From JBMNGO01 sp050949885 (lineage in GTDB: Bacteria; Bacillota; Syntrophomonadia; Syntrophomonadales; Syntrophomonadaceae): a stretch of 64,000 nucleotides of DNA. Both the position numbers and the translations under genes were made by a program. The DNA lies in assembly GCA_050949885.1 (NCBI GenBank), contig JBMNGO010000001.1, positions 310,001 through 374,000 on the forward strand, given 5' to 3'. The notes below the pieces were generated by a model. The model was not told the origin of the DNA, did not search any database, and saw nothing but the letters and a program-made list of their open reading frames with translations. Position 1 is the first letter of the stretch. The number at the start of each line of letters is the position of its first letter. Shown in pieces: positions 24,462-33,919 of this stretch.

Positions 24462-24653
24462 CTAGTGCAGGTATCCATTACCCGAAAATAATGCAGCAAC
24501 CTCATCGAAGGGTACATGAACCAAATTTTCCTGGTTCAAAACGGCCAAGATGACCATTTTTTCACCAGTGTATTCTTCACGATAAAACCCCATAATGCAG
24601 ACTGTCATCAAAACGCCATCCAGGTATACTGAAAAAATGTCCCCCTTATTCAT
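24462..24653 (-). CDS. Small conserved-looking protein of unknown function
   Basis: A 63-aa protein, MNKGDIFSVYLDGVLMTVCI at the N-terminus, predicted to be mainly beta strands and without a membrane segment. The ATG at 24653 has GGGGG upstream and is preferred to an in-frame start 8 codons earlier. I do not recognise the family. Confidence 0.55.
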   Translation of the reverse strand: MNKGDIFSVYLDGVLMTVCIMGFYREEYTGEKMVILAVLNQENLVHVPFDEVAALFSGNGYLH

Positions 24654-24812
24654 AGGAATACCCCCGTATAAGAACAAAGAAAAAATTTCTCAATATTGTA
24701 CAAATAAATCCTTGACTCTTTATTTTATCCTATGATGGACAGCAGAGCTAGGTGCTCAGGGATTTGCTCTGTATCAGTCAATACCAGCCTTAAAGGTTTT
24801 GCGGCTTTTCGG

Positions 24813-25955
24813 TTATTCTTCCACATTTATTATCTGGCCGTCAACCACTACCTTTTCCACTTTTGCTCGGAAATCGAAAGGGTGACCATCAAATATGACC
24901 AGATCAGCTAATTTGCCTTTTTCGAGACTGCCCAGTTCTTTATCCACGTTAAGAAGAGCAGCCGGCACAGAGGTTAAAGCTTCCATGGCGGCTTTCTCAT
25001 CCAGTCCGGCCGATATCGAAAGAGCCGCGCAAACTCGAAGATATCTGATGGGAATTACCGGATGATCAGTAATAAAAGCAAATTTAACCCCAGCCTCATG
25101 TAATAAGTTAGCGTTCTTAAATGATACTTCTTTCATTTCTACTTTAGCACGATTTACCAACAACGGGCCCAAAAAGACCGGAACGTTTTTTTGCAACAGG
25201 AGATCAGCAACCAAAACCGCTTCCGTACCATGCTGAATAATCAGGTCAAAACCATATTCATCTTTTATCCGCAAAGCAGTTAATATATCATCAGCCCGAT
25301 GGGCATGCAACAAAAGCGGCATTTCCTTTCTAAGTACCTTTATAACCGGTTCGTACTTGAATATCTCGCGGGCCTTAGGATCCTTTTTGTCGGCTAAACG
25401 TGCCGCCACATAAAAAGCCTCTCTTAACAAGCTGGCACTGGCCATTCTGGTCCGGGGAGATTTTTTTTCGCTGGCATAAACCCTCTTGGGGTTTTCACCC
25501 AGAGCTGCTTTTAAGCCCCAAGGGTTTTTGTATACCATATCCTGTTGTTGATTAATCAGGTGTTTTAAGAATACCGCCTGCCCTCCCAGGATGTTGGCAC
25601 TTCCTGGCATACATAGAGACCTGGTTACTCCGCCCCGAAGGGCATCCATAAAAGCCAAATCACGAAAATTCACCCCGTCTACAGCCATAAGATGGGGTGT
25701 CAGGGGTTCATTAATTTCGTTTACATCATCACCTTCGATGCGATATATCTCTTCCTCCAAACCAATGTGGGTATGAGCATCAATGAAACCAGGGGTAATA
25801 TATTTGCCAGTGGTGTCTATTACCTGGCACCCTTCTGGAATCTCCAGGTCTTTTCCTACTGCCTGGATCAAGTTTCCTTCAATTATTATCGTTCCTCCGT
25901 TAATCTCTCCTTTTTCACCCATAGAAAATACTTTTCCGCCTTTAAATGCAATCAT
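24813..25955 (-). CDS. Amidohydrolase-family metal-dependent hydrolase
   Basis: This 380-aa amidohydrolase has the metal-binding FIDAHTHIGL motif (about 58-67), further His in LLHAHRADD and IIQHGTEA, and an Asp in FITDHPVIP. The N- and C-terminal strands (MIAFKGGKVFSMGEKG; GKLADLVIFDGHPFDFRAKV) form the small beta-sandwich of imidazolonepropionase-like members. The substrate cannot be told from sequence. It is not in an obvious operon. Confidence 0.88.
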   Translation of the reverse strand: MIAFKGGKVFSMGEKGEINGGTIIIEGNLIQAVGKDLEIPEGCQVIDTTGKYITPGFIDAHTHIGLEEEIYRIEGDDVNEINEPLTPHLMAVDGVNFRDLAFMDALRGGVTRSLCMPGSANILGGQAVFLKHLINQQQDMVYKNPWGLKAALGENPKRVYASEKKSPRTRMASASLLREAFYVAARLADKKDPKAREIFKYEPVIKVLRKEMPLLLHAHRADDILTALRIKDEYGFDLIIQHGTEAVLVADLLLQKNVPVFLGPLLVNRAKVEMKEVSFKNANLLHEAGVKFAFITDHPVIPIRYLRVCAALSISAGLDEKAAMEALTSVPAALLNVDKELGSLEKGKLADLVIFDGHPFDFRAKVEKVVVDGQIINVEE

Positions 25956-25986
25956 TCCTTTTTACTCCCTTCCTTTTTACACCGGG

Positions 25987-26147
25987 ACGTCAGGCTGTGC
26001 GAATAACTATTTTCCCAATTTTTTCGTTCCACTTAGGGTTTTATAAAAGGTGTGTCTAGGGATTAGCCTTAAAAAAACCTCTGATATTTTATATCTCTCC
26101 ACTTAAGTTGGCTCCATAATTTATTGACTTTTCACACAGTCTGACGT
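25987..26147. repeat. 161-bp MITE-like element with terminal inverted repeats
   Basis: ACGTCAGGCTGTGCGAA (25987-26003) and TTCACACAGTCTGACGT (26131-26147) form a 17-bp terminal inverted repeat with 15 matches. The 127 bases between are AT-rich and have no coding frame. It lies in the 220-base gap between the amidohydrolase and amidotransferase genes. A miniature inverted-repeat element or IS remnant is likely; no clear target duplication was seen. Confidence 0.45.
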
Positions 26148-26175
26148 TCTTTCTGTAACAAAATAAATCCCCGGT

Positions 26176-26862
26176 CTATATACAAGCTGCTTCAATCAAC
26201 GCTCTAAATAAGTTAGAAGAATTGTCATCATCCATACACTCCGGGTGCCATTGCACCCCCAGATAAAAGGGATGGCCCTTTTTCTCCACCGCTTCTATTA
26301 TACCATCGGGTGCCCAGGCACTAATTACCAGCTCACTCCCTAGCTTATCCACTGCCTGATGATGAAAGCTGTTAACCCTTATGGCGCTTTTCTTCAGAAT
26401 TTTATTGAGTAATGTACCTTCTCTAACAAATATATCATGAAAAGGATAGTTCCGCGGCGCCTTCTGATCATGACATAAATCTGTCTGTATATCCTGCCAA
26501 AGGCTGCCACCCGCTGCCACATTAATAATTTGGCAACCCCGGCAAATAGCTAATACTGGTTTATCCCGGGATAATAGTTTGCGAGCCAGAGTCAATTCAA
26601 AGTGATCCCGCAGGGGATTCACCTCTCCCATACACCACTCTGGCAACGCGCCCCAATAAAAAGGATCAATATCTCCTCCGCCGGAAAAAATAAATGCCTG
26701 GCAGAAATGAATATACTTGTCAATTAAATTCGAGTCAAGAACTGGTGGAAGTATTATTGGAGTACCTCCTACCCTGGTTACAGATTCTACATAAAACTGT
26801 CTGAGCCAAAAATTGGCTTCTGCTTCACTATAATTCCCTGTAATGCCTATTATAGGCTGCAA
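26176..26862 (-). CDS. Class I glutamine amidotransferase, gamma-glutamyl-GABA hydrolase-like (peptidase C26)
   Basis: The 228-aa protein is a stand-alone class I amidotransferase of the PuuD type: IIGITGNY, FIFSGGGDIDPFYWG, nucleophile Cys in LAICRGCQIINVA, and the His-Glu pair in GVQWHPE. PuuD hydrolyses gamma-glutamyl-GABA in putrescine breakdown, but no other polyamine genes are near, so the substrate is open. Confidence 0.88.
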   Translation of the reverse strand: MQPIIGITGNYSEAEANFWLRQFYVESVTRVGGTPIILPPVLDSNLIDKYIHFCQAFIFSGGGDIDPFYWGALPEWCMGEVNPLRDHFELTLARKLLSRDKPVLAICRGCQIINVAAGGSLWQDIQTDLCHDQKAPRNYPFHDIFVREGTLLNKILKKSAIRVNSFHHQAVDKLGSELVISAWAPDGIIEAVEKKGHPFYLGVQWHPECMDDDNSSNLFRALIEAACI

Positions 26863-26890
26863 AAAGACCCCCCCATTAACCCTTAAGGAT

Positions 26891-26916
26891 AAAAAACAGG
26901 TTCGGTTGAACCTGTT
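26891..26916 (-). terminator. Terminator after mazF
   Basis: On the minus strand the perfect stem ACAGGTTC/GAACCTGT with a 4-base loop is followed by TTTTTTATCC. It lies 37 bases past the mazF stop and ends the acpS-to-mazF operon. Confidence 0.88.
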
Positions 26917-26952
26917 TCATCCTTTATAATTTGAACTTGTTATGTATTCCGG

Positions 26953-27300
26953 CTATAGTTCTGTCAAACCCAAGCTTATGGATAACGCCTGATTTACTTT
27001 GTTCATAGTATCGTCGTTCAAAACGGCAATCCTTTGTTTTAGCCTTTTTTTGTCAATAGTTCTTATTTGTTCGGTGAGTATTACCGAATCCCTTTCCAGA
27101 CCGTATTTATCAGCTTTAAGTTCAATATGGGTGGGTAGCTTGGCTTTGTATATTTGCGAAGTAATTGCCAAAACAATGGTGGTAGGACTGTACTGGTTTC
27201 CGATATCGTTCTGCACCACCAAAACCGGCCTAATACCACCCTGTTCGGAACCAATAACCGGGTTTAATTGGGCGAAATATATTTCACCTCTTTTTATCAT
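26953..27300 (-). CDS. mazF: mRNA endoribonuclease toxin MazF/EndoA
   Basis: MazF cuts mRNA at short sequences and is neutralised by the antitoxin encoded just before it. The 115-aa protein has the PemK/MazF fold with RGEIYFAQLNPVIGSEQGG, RPVLVVQNDIGN and LTEQIRTIDKKRL. The gap from the antitoxin is 9 bases. The location directly behind alr matches the Bacillus ndoAI-ndoA arrangement. Confidence 0.96.
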   Translation of the reverse strand: MIKRGEIYFAQLNPVIGSEQGGIRPVLVVQNDIGNQYSPTTIVLAITSQIYKAKLPTHIELKADKYGLERDSVILTEQIRTIDKKRLKQRIAVLNDDTMNKVNQALSISLGLTEL

Positions 27301-27309
27301 TTTCGAAAA

Positions 27310-27579
27310 TCACTCCACCAGTTTTTCTAGGCAATTATCCAGAGCCTCTTCTTCGACTGTTACACTTTGACTGGCTATACTAAGATTTATTTCAGACATT
27401 TCCATGTAACCTTTTTTCATCTGTTCTCTTAACAAGATTTTTTTCCGTTCCCCAAGGTAAAACCTTATTGCCTCTCTTACAATCTCACTTCTGTTCTTAC
27501 TTTCCAGCGCAGTTATATCATCGACCTCTGAGAGGAGACTTTCGGAAACAGTAACAATAATCCTTTTTGAGGCTGGCAA
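27310..27579 (-). CDS. mazE: Ribbon-helix-helix antitoxin of MazF (EndoAI-like)
   Basis: The protein (about 89 aa) has a ribbon-helix-helix N-terminus (KRIIVTVSESLLSEVDDITA... NRSEIVREAIRFYL) and a disordered acidic tail that would wrap the toxin. The RHH type matches Bacillus EndoAI rather than E. coli MazE. I chose the TTG at 27579 because GGAGGTG sits just upstream; GTG codons at 27588 and 27594 are alternatives. Confidence 0.88.
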   Translation of the reverse strand: MPASKRIIVTVSESLLSEVDDITALESKNRSEIVREAIRFYLGERKKILLREQMKKGYMEMSEINLSIASQSVTVEEEALDNCLEKLVE

Positions 27580-27681
27580 AGCGAGCACCTCCACATGTGA
27601 TAGGTATCTAACGATACCATTATTATATTAAAATAGTATCTTGGCTCGCAAATCCAATAATTTCAATTAATATAGCTTTTA

Positions 27682-28800
27682 CTATATATATTTTCGGGGT
27701 ACACGGGCACTGACAGAACACACAATTTCGTAATTAATAGTACCTTGCATCTCCGCCAGATCATCGGCAGTAACCCCATCTTCCGGCCTTCCAAAAAGGA
27801 TTATTTCATCGCCCTCCTTCACTCCCTTAACCTTGGTAACATCAAACATACACTGATCCATACATACTGCACCTATTAAAGGTACCCGCTGCCCTTTTAC
27901 CACCGCCCAGGCTCGGTTGGAAAGCAACCTGTTGTATCCATCAGCATAACCAATGGGGATTGTTGCTACCAGAGTCTCTTCCCGGCAACAAAAAGTCCTC
28001 CCATACCCAATGGTCATACCTGCCTTAAAGCTTTTCAAAAAGCTGATTCTACTCTTTAATTTCATGGCGGGTATCAGGTTCAGGTTTTCCTTTCTTACCT
28101 CATGGGAAGGATATAAACCATAGATAATAATACCTGCCCTAACCATGTTTAAATGTGTATTGTTAATATCCATTATTGCTGCACTATTGGCGCAATGTTT
28201 TATAGGAAAATCAATCCCTTTTTCTTTTAGTCGGCCTACAAACCCATTAAATAAATTGAGCTGTTCCAAAGTATACGCTTTATCCTGTAGATCTGCCTCT
28301 GCGAAATGGGTAAAAATACCCTCCATATAAATCCCCGGCAGACTGGCGATTTTATCGATACCTGAAAGGCTTGCCGCATCAGGGAAGAATCCCAATCGTC
28401 CCATTCCGGTATCAACCTTTATGTGCAGCAATGCTCTTTTTGACAGTTTCCGGGCCGCCTGGGATAGAGCCCGGGCAAAATCAAAATTGCAAATGGTAAC
28501 CCTAATATTGTTTTGTACTACTTCCTCGGCATATTCTTCAGGGATGTATCCCAGTACCAGTATAGGAGCCTTTATTCCTGCTGCCTGAAGATCCAAAGCT
28601 TCTTGCAGGGAGGCTACACCAAAAAAGTCCACATCTTCACCCTGACAAGTTTGAGCAATCTTCACCATCCCATGCCCATAGGCATTGGCTTTCACTATAG
28701 CCATCATTTTTGCAGCCGGTGCAGCTAGCCGAATGCTCCGAATATTATGTTTAATTGCCTCTAAATCTATTTCTGCCCATGTTGGCCTGCTATTATCCAT
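27682..28800 (-). CDS. alr: Alanine racemase
   Basis: Alr makes D-alanine for peptidoglycan. The 372-aa PLP enzyme has the cofactor Lys in MAIVKANAYGHG, the helical TIM barrel, and the C-terminal domain with catalytic Tyr (GYGRTF) and PLIGAVCMDQCMFDVT. It overlaps the CBS-domain gene by 8 bases and precedes mazEF. Confidence 0.97.
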   Translation of the reverse strand: MDNSRPTWAEIDLEAIKHNIRSIRLAAPAAKMMAIVKANAYGHGMVKIAQTCQGEDVDFFGVASLQEALDLQAAGIKAPILVLGYIPEEYAEEVVQNNIRVTICNFDFARALSQAARKLSKRALLHIKVDTGMGRLGFFPDAASLSGIDKIASLPGIYMEGIFTHFAEADLQDKAYTLEQLNLFNGFVGRLKEKGIDFPIKHCANSAAIMDINNTHLNMVRAGIIIYGLYPSHEVRKENLNLIPAMKLKSRISFLKSFKAGMTIGYGRTFCCREETLVATIPIGYADGYNRLLSNRAWAVVKGQRVPLIGAVCMDQCMFDVTKVKGVKEGDEIILFGRPEDGVTADDLAEMQGTINYEIVCSVSARVPRKYI

Positions 28801-29248
28801 TAGTTTTTACCAACGCTTTTAAAATATCATTTCGGGAAATAATGCCTACAAGTTTTCCATGCCTTAATACTGGTACTCGGTTAATTCTTTTTTTCTGCAT
28901 AATCTTAATTACTTCATCAAGGGTTGCATCCTCTTCCACAGTTGCTACCTTCTCTGTCATGGCCTCCCTTACTTTGTAAGCAGTATACTTCTTCAGATTA
29001 TTACTAAAACGTATGGGATTCTCCAAAAAAATAATACTGTCAAATAAAGTAATAAAAAAAGGCACCTTCAATTCACTTGCCTTTATCACCAAATCTTTTT
29101 CGGTAATTATCCCCAGAATACGTTTGTCCTGGTCAATCACCGGTATTCCACTTATACGATGGGTTACCAGCAAACGAGCCACATCTTCCACCCTATCATC
29201 AGGGCTGACCGTAATTACATCCCGGGTCATTATATCCTTGGCCAGCAT
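28793..29248 (-). CDS. CBS-domain pair protein
   Basis: The 151-aa protein consists of two CBS domains (about 1-60 and 93-151: RISGIPVIDQDKRILGIITE and RINRVPVLRHGKLVGIISRN), joined by a ~30-residue linker. Such proteins usually sense adenine nucleotides. No catalytic domain is present. It is embedded in the nnr-alr operon; partner unknown. Confidence 0.9.
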   Translation of the reverse strand: MLAKDIMTRDVITVSPDDRVEDVARLLVTHRISGIPVIDQDKRILGIITEKDLVIKASELKVPFFITLFDSIIFLENPIRFSNNLKKYTAYKVREAMTEKVATVEEDATLDEVIKIMQKKRINRVPVLRHGKLVGIISRNDILKALVKTNG

Positions 29249-29320
29249 TCTACTACCCTCTTTCTCTAATTAAAATACTTTCATCTCTATAATAGTTTCA
29301 TTATTGCTAAATATTCAAGT

Positions 29321-30877
29321 TTAGGATTCTTCATAAAGCCTTAAAATATCCGGTAGGTACTTAATCAAATCGCCAGCCACCAGCCCTCTTTGCCCCTTAT
29401 ATTTAGCAGCAACATAGTCCCCGGTTTGGCCATGCAGATAAACTCCAGCTATAGCAGCATCCTGGGGAGGTAATCCCTGTGCCATTAAACCAGTTATTAG
29501 CCCGCACAGGACATCACCGCTTCCAGCTGTAGCCATGCCTGCATTACCGGTGGGGTTAAGGAATACCTCGCCGGAAGAACCAGCAACAATGGTCCGATTG
29601 CCTTTTAATACTACCGTAACACCCCATTTTTGCGCACATTGTTTAGCGATGGACATCCGGTTAGATTGAATGTCTTTAATACTTAACCCGTTTAAACGGG
29701 CCATTTCCCCGGGGTGGGGAGTAATGACAATGGGAGCCTTACAGTCTTGCAGGAGTATTACATCTGATGCGAGAGCATTCAACCCATCAGCATCGATGAC
29801 CAGGGGAATTTTGGTTTTCTCCACAATGAACCGCATAACCTCCCTGGCTTCAGGGTATACCGACAAACCAGGACCCACCGCACAAACAGATACCTTATCT
29901 AGCAGTTTTTCAATGACCAGAAGGGATTCTGCACTTATGGCTCCTTGGGCCGTTTGAGCCAGGGGCTTGGCCATGACCTCCAGCAATGTAGTCTCCACTA
30001 CCGGTACCAGAGATTCCGGAAGAGCCACCGTGACCAACCCGGTCCCACAGCGGAGTGCAGCATAGGCGGCCATCAATACAGCACCCGACATGCCCATGGA
30101 CCCACCGATTATTAAGGCATGTCCGTAGCTGCCTTTATGCGACTCAGGAGAGCGGGGTGTAATAAGAGATTGTACCGTCTTTTCGGTTATTAAATTGGTT
30201 TTCAGGTTAGCATCATTTAAAAGGAATTCCGGAATAGAAATGTCAGCAATTATTAATTCCCCTGTGAACTCCCGGCCCTGATTAATAAACAATCCCAGTT
30301 TGGGCAAAGCCATGGTAACAGTCTTGGTCGCCTTAACGGCGGTTCCATGAACCTTTCCAGTGTCAGCCTCTACTCCGGAAGGAATATCAACAGATACAAC
30401 GGGCAGCTTTTGCCGGTTAATCAATTCTGCCACCTGGGACTCAAACCCACCCATCTTTCCCCTGAAACCTATGCCATAGATGGCATCCACCACAAGATCA
30501 CCGGTTTGCAGAGTATCAGTAAAGCCTGCCAGGTCTTTTTCCTCCATCAGGGGAAAAATCATTCCAGTCATTTTTTTGAGAATATTGTAATTGGTTAGGG
30601 AATCGCAAGACATTTGGCCGGCATCAGTCATTAAATAAGTAAAAACCTGTACCCCCCGGTTTATCAGATGCCTGGCTATTACCAAACCGTCCCCGCCGTT
30701 GTTGCCCTTGCCTACAATTACTGCCACTTTGGGTTCCTCCAAATGGGAAATCATATCCCAAACCACTTCAGCAGTTCTTATTCCGGCATTTTCCATAAGC
30801 ACTATACCTGGGATACCCACTTCCTCAATGGCCCTACTGTCTATTATCTTCATTTCCAGGGCACTGAGAATTTTCAT
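29321..30877 (-). CDS. nnr: Bifunctional NAD(P)H-hydrate epimerase / ADP-dependent dehydratase
   Basis: The enzyme repairs damaged NAD(P)H hydrates. The N-terminal epimerase domain has VGKGNNGGDGLVIARHL; the C-terminal ribokinase-like dehydratase has ITPHPGEMARL and GNAGMATAGSGDVLCGLI. Total about 518 aa, as for E. coli Nnr. The ATG at 30877 is 8 bases after GGAAG and is preferred over ATG 30883. It overlaps the end of acpS. Confidence 0.95.
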   Translation of the reverse strand: MKILSALEMKIIDSRAIEEVGIPGIVLMENAGIRTAEVVWDMISHLEEPKVAVIVGKGNNGGDGLVIARHLINRGVQVFTYLMTDAGQMSCDSLTNYNILKKMTGMIFPLMEEKDLAGFTDTLQTGDLVVDAIYGIGFRGKMGGFESQVAELINRQKLPVVSVDIPSGVEADTGKVHGTAVKATKTVTMALPKLGLFINQGREFTGELIIADISIPEFLLNDANLKTNLITEKTVQSLITPRSPESHKGSYGHALIIGGSMGMSGAVLMAAYAALRCGTGLVTVALPESLVPVVETTLLEVMAKPLAQTAQGAISAESLLVIEKLLDKVSVCAVGPGLSVYPEAREVMRFIVEKTKIPLVIDADGLNALASDVILLQDCKAPIVITPHPGEMARLNGLSIKDIQSNRMSIAKQCAQKWGVTVVLKGNRTIVAGSSGEVFLNPTGNAGMATAGSGDVLCGLITGLMAQGLPPQDAAIAGVYLHGQTGDYVAAKYKGQRGLVAGDLIKYLPDILRLYEES

Positions 30878-31250
30878 CACCATCACTTCCTTTCACAGCA
30901 GTCACAACTGCTATTGCCTGGTATTCTGTATGGGATAAACTGACTGTCAAGGCGGTTATACTGTTTTGCCTAAACAACTCCCTGGTGTTTCCATGCAATA
31001 CTATTTGAGGGCCTCCGTATGCATCCCTGACAATCTCCGTATTTTTAAAGCAGATCCTAGCCGCACAGGCCGGTATCAGTTTTTTTACCGCCTCTTTTGC
31101 TGCAAAGCGCGCCGCCAATGAAGGATAGGGGTTTTTTTGAGAAAAGCAATAATGTAGTTCTTGTTCTGTAAAAACTCTGTGGAGAATCCTGGGTGTACGG
31201 TCTACTACTCTTTGTAGCCTTTTTACATCTACCAAATCAACCCCTACCAA
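30834..31250 (-). CDS. acpS: Holo-ACP synthase
   Basis: AcpS transfers phosphopantetheine from CoA to Ser36 of ACP. It has VGVDLVDVKRL with the metal-binding Asp, FAAKEAVKK with the catalytic Glu, and SLSHTEYQAIAVV. The TTG at 31250 is 5 bases after GGAGGG. The C-terminal ~20 residues (GSDGDENSQCPGNEDNRQ) extend beyond the family domain and overlap nnr. Confidence 0.94.
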   Translation of the reverse strand: MVGVDLVDVKRLQRVVDRTPRILHRVFTEQELHYCFSQKNPYPSLAARFAAKEAVKKLIPACAARICFKNTEIVRDAYGGPQIVLHGNTRELFRQNSITALTVSLSHTEYQAIAVVTAVKGSDGDENSQCPGNEDNRQ

Positions 31251-31305
31251 ATAAATCCCTCCATAATTGCATAATATATTATTATTCTACATCAATAATA
31301 ATACT

Positions 31306-31337
31306 AAAAGCCCTGAAACCTTTGAAGATTTCAGGGC
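31306..31337 (-). terminator. Terminator after cheW
   Basis: On the minus strand the stem GCCCTGAAA/TTTCAGGGC is followed by TTTTAG, 20 bases past the cheW stop. Confidence 0.8.
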
Positions 31338-31356
31338 CTTATCCAGGCAAAACTCC

Positions 31357-31839
31357 TTAGACTGCCATTTCACAAGGAACTTTCATCAACTCCCGCTTTT
31401 CCTTTTCACTAAAAATTTCTTCCAAATCCAAAATAACCAATAAGCGATTCCCTATTTTCCCTATTCCTGTTAAGTAATCAGCATCAACGCTGCTGATACC
31501 CTGTGGCGGCGGCTCAATATCTGCAGCAGGTACTCTCAAAACTTCAGTCACTTCGTCAACAATAATCCCGACGGTCCTTCCCTGCAGTTCTACTACTATG
31601 CTGCGGGTATCGGCATGGAGCTCCGATTGACCCATATTAAACCGTTTTTTCAGATCCACAATGGGAATTATTTTTCCCCGCAGATTGATAATACCTTCAA
31701 CAAAATCAGGCGTCTGGGGTAATTGGGTTGGATTGGTTATAGTAATTATCTCCTGTACCGTAGTAATAGGAATTCCATATTCACACAATTCTTGGCCACG
31801 CTTTAAAGAAAACACCACCAACTGGACTTCATCAGTCAT
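31357..31839 (-). CDS. cheW: CheW-like chemotaxis coupling protein
   Basis: The 160-aa protein is one CheW domain: YGIPITTVQEIITITNPTQLP, GIINLRGKIIPIVDLKKRF, and VTEVLRVPAADIEPPP. CheW links chemoreceptors to the kinase CheA; neither is encoded here, nor are flagellar genes. The gene follows a hybrid kinase by 77 bases in the same direction, so the two may act together. Confidence 0.93.
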   Translation of the reverse strand: MTDEVQLVVFSLKRGQELCEYGIPITTVQEIITITNPTQLPQTPDFVEGIINLRGKIIPIVDLKKRFNMGQSELHADTRSIVVELQGRTVGIIVDEVTEVLRVPAADIEPPPQGISSVDADYLTGIGKIGNRLLVILDLEEIFSEKEKRELMKVPCEMAV

Positions 31840-31916
31840 TTTGCATCCCCACCATTACAAAGAATCAACAGCAACCTATTTTATAATTATAGCATATTAT
31901 GGGATTTTTGGATAAA

Positions 31917-33491
31917 TTATTGGTAAACCAAGTCTCTTTTATCCTTGTTTTTTTCCTGGTTCAGGCAATAGTTTATGGCAGTTTGCAGCTGATTTAAGGT
32001 AAAAGGTTTGCTCAGATAATGATCACAGCCAGCCTGCCGGCATTTTTCAACATCTCCGGCCATAGCATAAGCAGTCAAAGCCACTACCGGGATTTCCCTA
32101 AAGCCGGAAGATTGCTTTAACAACCTGGTCGCAGCATAACCATCCATTATCGGCATTTGCATATCCATCAGAATGATATCCGGCCTGGCTGTTTCTAAGA
32201 CTTCAATGCATTCCTGTCCGTTATTAACTGTAATGACTTTATATCCCAGACTCTCAAGCATGTACCGGATAAGCTGACGATTGACTTTTATGTCTTCGGC
32301 CAAAAGCACTGTAATATTTTTCTCTCCTACGCTGGGTATAGCCTGGTATTGGGCGAAATCTTCATTGACTCGCTTTAGATCAGCTATTTCCACAGGGATA
32401 TTCAGGGAAAAAACAGAACCTTTTTCCCCATTAGGTTTGCAGCAGATGTTTCCACCCATAATCTCAATTAGCCGCTTGCAAATCGTCAAGCCTAACCCAT
32501 TGCCTTCGTATTTTTGGTTATGAGGGCTGCTAGTTCGGAAAAAAGGCTCAAAAATTCTTTTTTCCTCCCTGGGGGAGATTCCGATTCCAGTGTCAATAAT
32601 GGAGATTTTCATAGGAAATATTGAAGAATAATCATCTGCCAAATCCTCACATTTTTCCAGGCGCACTTCAATATAACCCGAATCAGTAAATTTGCTGGCA
32701 TTGGCCATAAGATTATTGACAACCTGCTTCAATTTTGACTCATCAGCCCGGATGTAATCTGGTACATCTGGACTCACCTGGAGTCTAAGTTCTACGCCCC
32801 TGCTTTGCAGCCGGGGTTTAAAAGCGCTACAGGTTTGGTTCAGCATCTCTTTTATGTTGAATTCTTTCGCATTGACCTCTAGTTTTTGTGATTCAATTTT
32901 GGATAAATCCAGCATACTATTTACTAATTCTAATAATTGGTTGGCACAATGCTGGAGAGTAAATAGGCTTTCTCTTTGCTGGTGAAAACTATGGTCCATC
33001 ATCAATATGTCACAATAGCCTAGAATGCCCAGCAGGGGGTTCCTTATTTCGTGACTGATAGTGGCTAAAAACTGACTTTTTGCAGCACTTTCCTGCTTTG
33101 CCTTTTCCATCTCCTTCATCAAATCACTGACATCCAAAATATGTACAATGATTGGGCTACTATCCCCCTGTACCTCAGGCAAGTAAGAATAGGATAACCA
33201 GTAGGTTTTATTTTCACCCGAAGGCAGTTGATACCTTTTCAAAGAACCGTAACCGTTAAAATCTCTATCATTACTGTTACAACCTGCTACAGCTCCTCCG
33301 GGACAACTAGACAAGATTTCTTTTTCCCATTCCTCCCGTGACTGCCAGTCCAGAAGATCTTTCGCTCCTAGATTCCAGAAAATTACCTTGCCCTTCGCAT
33401 CCAGAAACAGTATTCCCTCTTTAATATTCAGGAGCCCCTCTGGCTGGACTCTAGTCACCTGATTATCCTCCAGGCTATAGATTGTGTCCAC
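31917..33491 (-). CDS. Hybrid sensor histidine kinase with receiver domain
   Basis: The 524-aa protein has no membrane helix. In order: a PAS-like domain (about 20-125), HisKA with the phosphorylation His in ISHEIRNPLLGILG (about 147), HATPase (N box VVNNLMANASKF, G boxes DTGIGIS and GNGLGLTICK), and a receiver domain (about 395-510; LLAEDIKVNRQ, ILMDMQMPIMDG, VALTAYA, YLSKPF) with the phospho-Asp in ILMDMQ. No Hpt domain or output regulator is adjacent. GTG start with GGAGGG upstream. Confidence 0.94.
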   Translation of the reverse strand: MDTIYSLEDNQVTRVQPEGLLNIKEGILFLDAKGKVIFWNLGAKDLLDWQSREEWEKEILSSCPGGAVAGCNSNDRDFNGYGSLKRYQLPSGENKTYWLSYSYLPEVQGDSSPIIVHILDVSDLMKEMEKAKQESAAKSQFLATISHEIRNPLLGILGYCDILMMDHSFHQQRESLFTLQHCANQLLELVNSMLDLSKIESQKLEVNAKEFNIKEMLNQTCSAFKPRLQSRGVELRLQVSPDVPDYIRADESKLKQVVNNLMANASKFTDSGYIEVRLEKCEDLADDYSSIFPMKISIIDTGIGISPREEKRIFEPFFRTSSPHNQKYEGNGLGLTICKRLIEIMGGNICCKPNGEKGSVFSLNIPVEIADLKRVNEDFAQYQAIPSVGEKNITVLLAEDIKVNRQLIRYMLESLGYKVITVNNGQECIEVLETARPDIILMDMQMPIMDGYAATRLLKQSSGFREIPVVALTAYAMAGDVEKCRQAGCDHYLSKPFTLNQLQTAINYCLNQEKNKDKRDLVYQ

Positions 33492-33919
33492 TACGATCCC
33501 TCCAAATAATTTGTCGGTTTATGCTAGCAATTACATTTTTTGGAATAAGGATAGATCAAAAAAATTTACTCTATTATTTTTTCACAGGCAGGCTAAAAAC
33601 CTTCCAACTAAAATGAGTAGCTGATAACTGGTTATAAGATGTAACTATATGTTAACCACCGGTGGTATGAAAACTTACTTATCATTATACACTTTTTTCC
33701 ATTAATTCGGACTTTGTTCCCGTATTTTTTGTAACTATCCATTAGCATCTTGTGCCGGAAAACGGGCTATTGGTAACAAATAACTACAGTAGTATCCCAA
33801 TATAGCTGGGCCTAAGGGTTATTACCACTTTTTTCTAGTATGACGATATTATATATAATAACGCTATTACCATATATATTTCTTTATTTTAGAACAAGAT
33901 ACAAAGGAGTCGTGAGTCT
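33492..33919. other. 428-base gap between hybrid kinase and Agr locus
   Basis: No coding frame was found. The gap must hold promoters for both divergent units. It is AT-rich near 33840-33890 and holds a 12-bp palindrome ACCACCGGTGGT at 33655-33666. I could not assign a LytTR binding repeat with confidence. Confidence 0.5.

Noticed and set aside
33655..33666. 12-bp palindrome ACCACCGGTGGT before the Agr locus
   Set aside because: Single copy, not positioned at a recognisable promoter, and not of the direct-repeat type bound by LytTR regulators.
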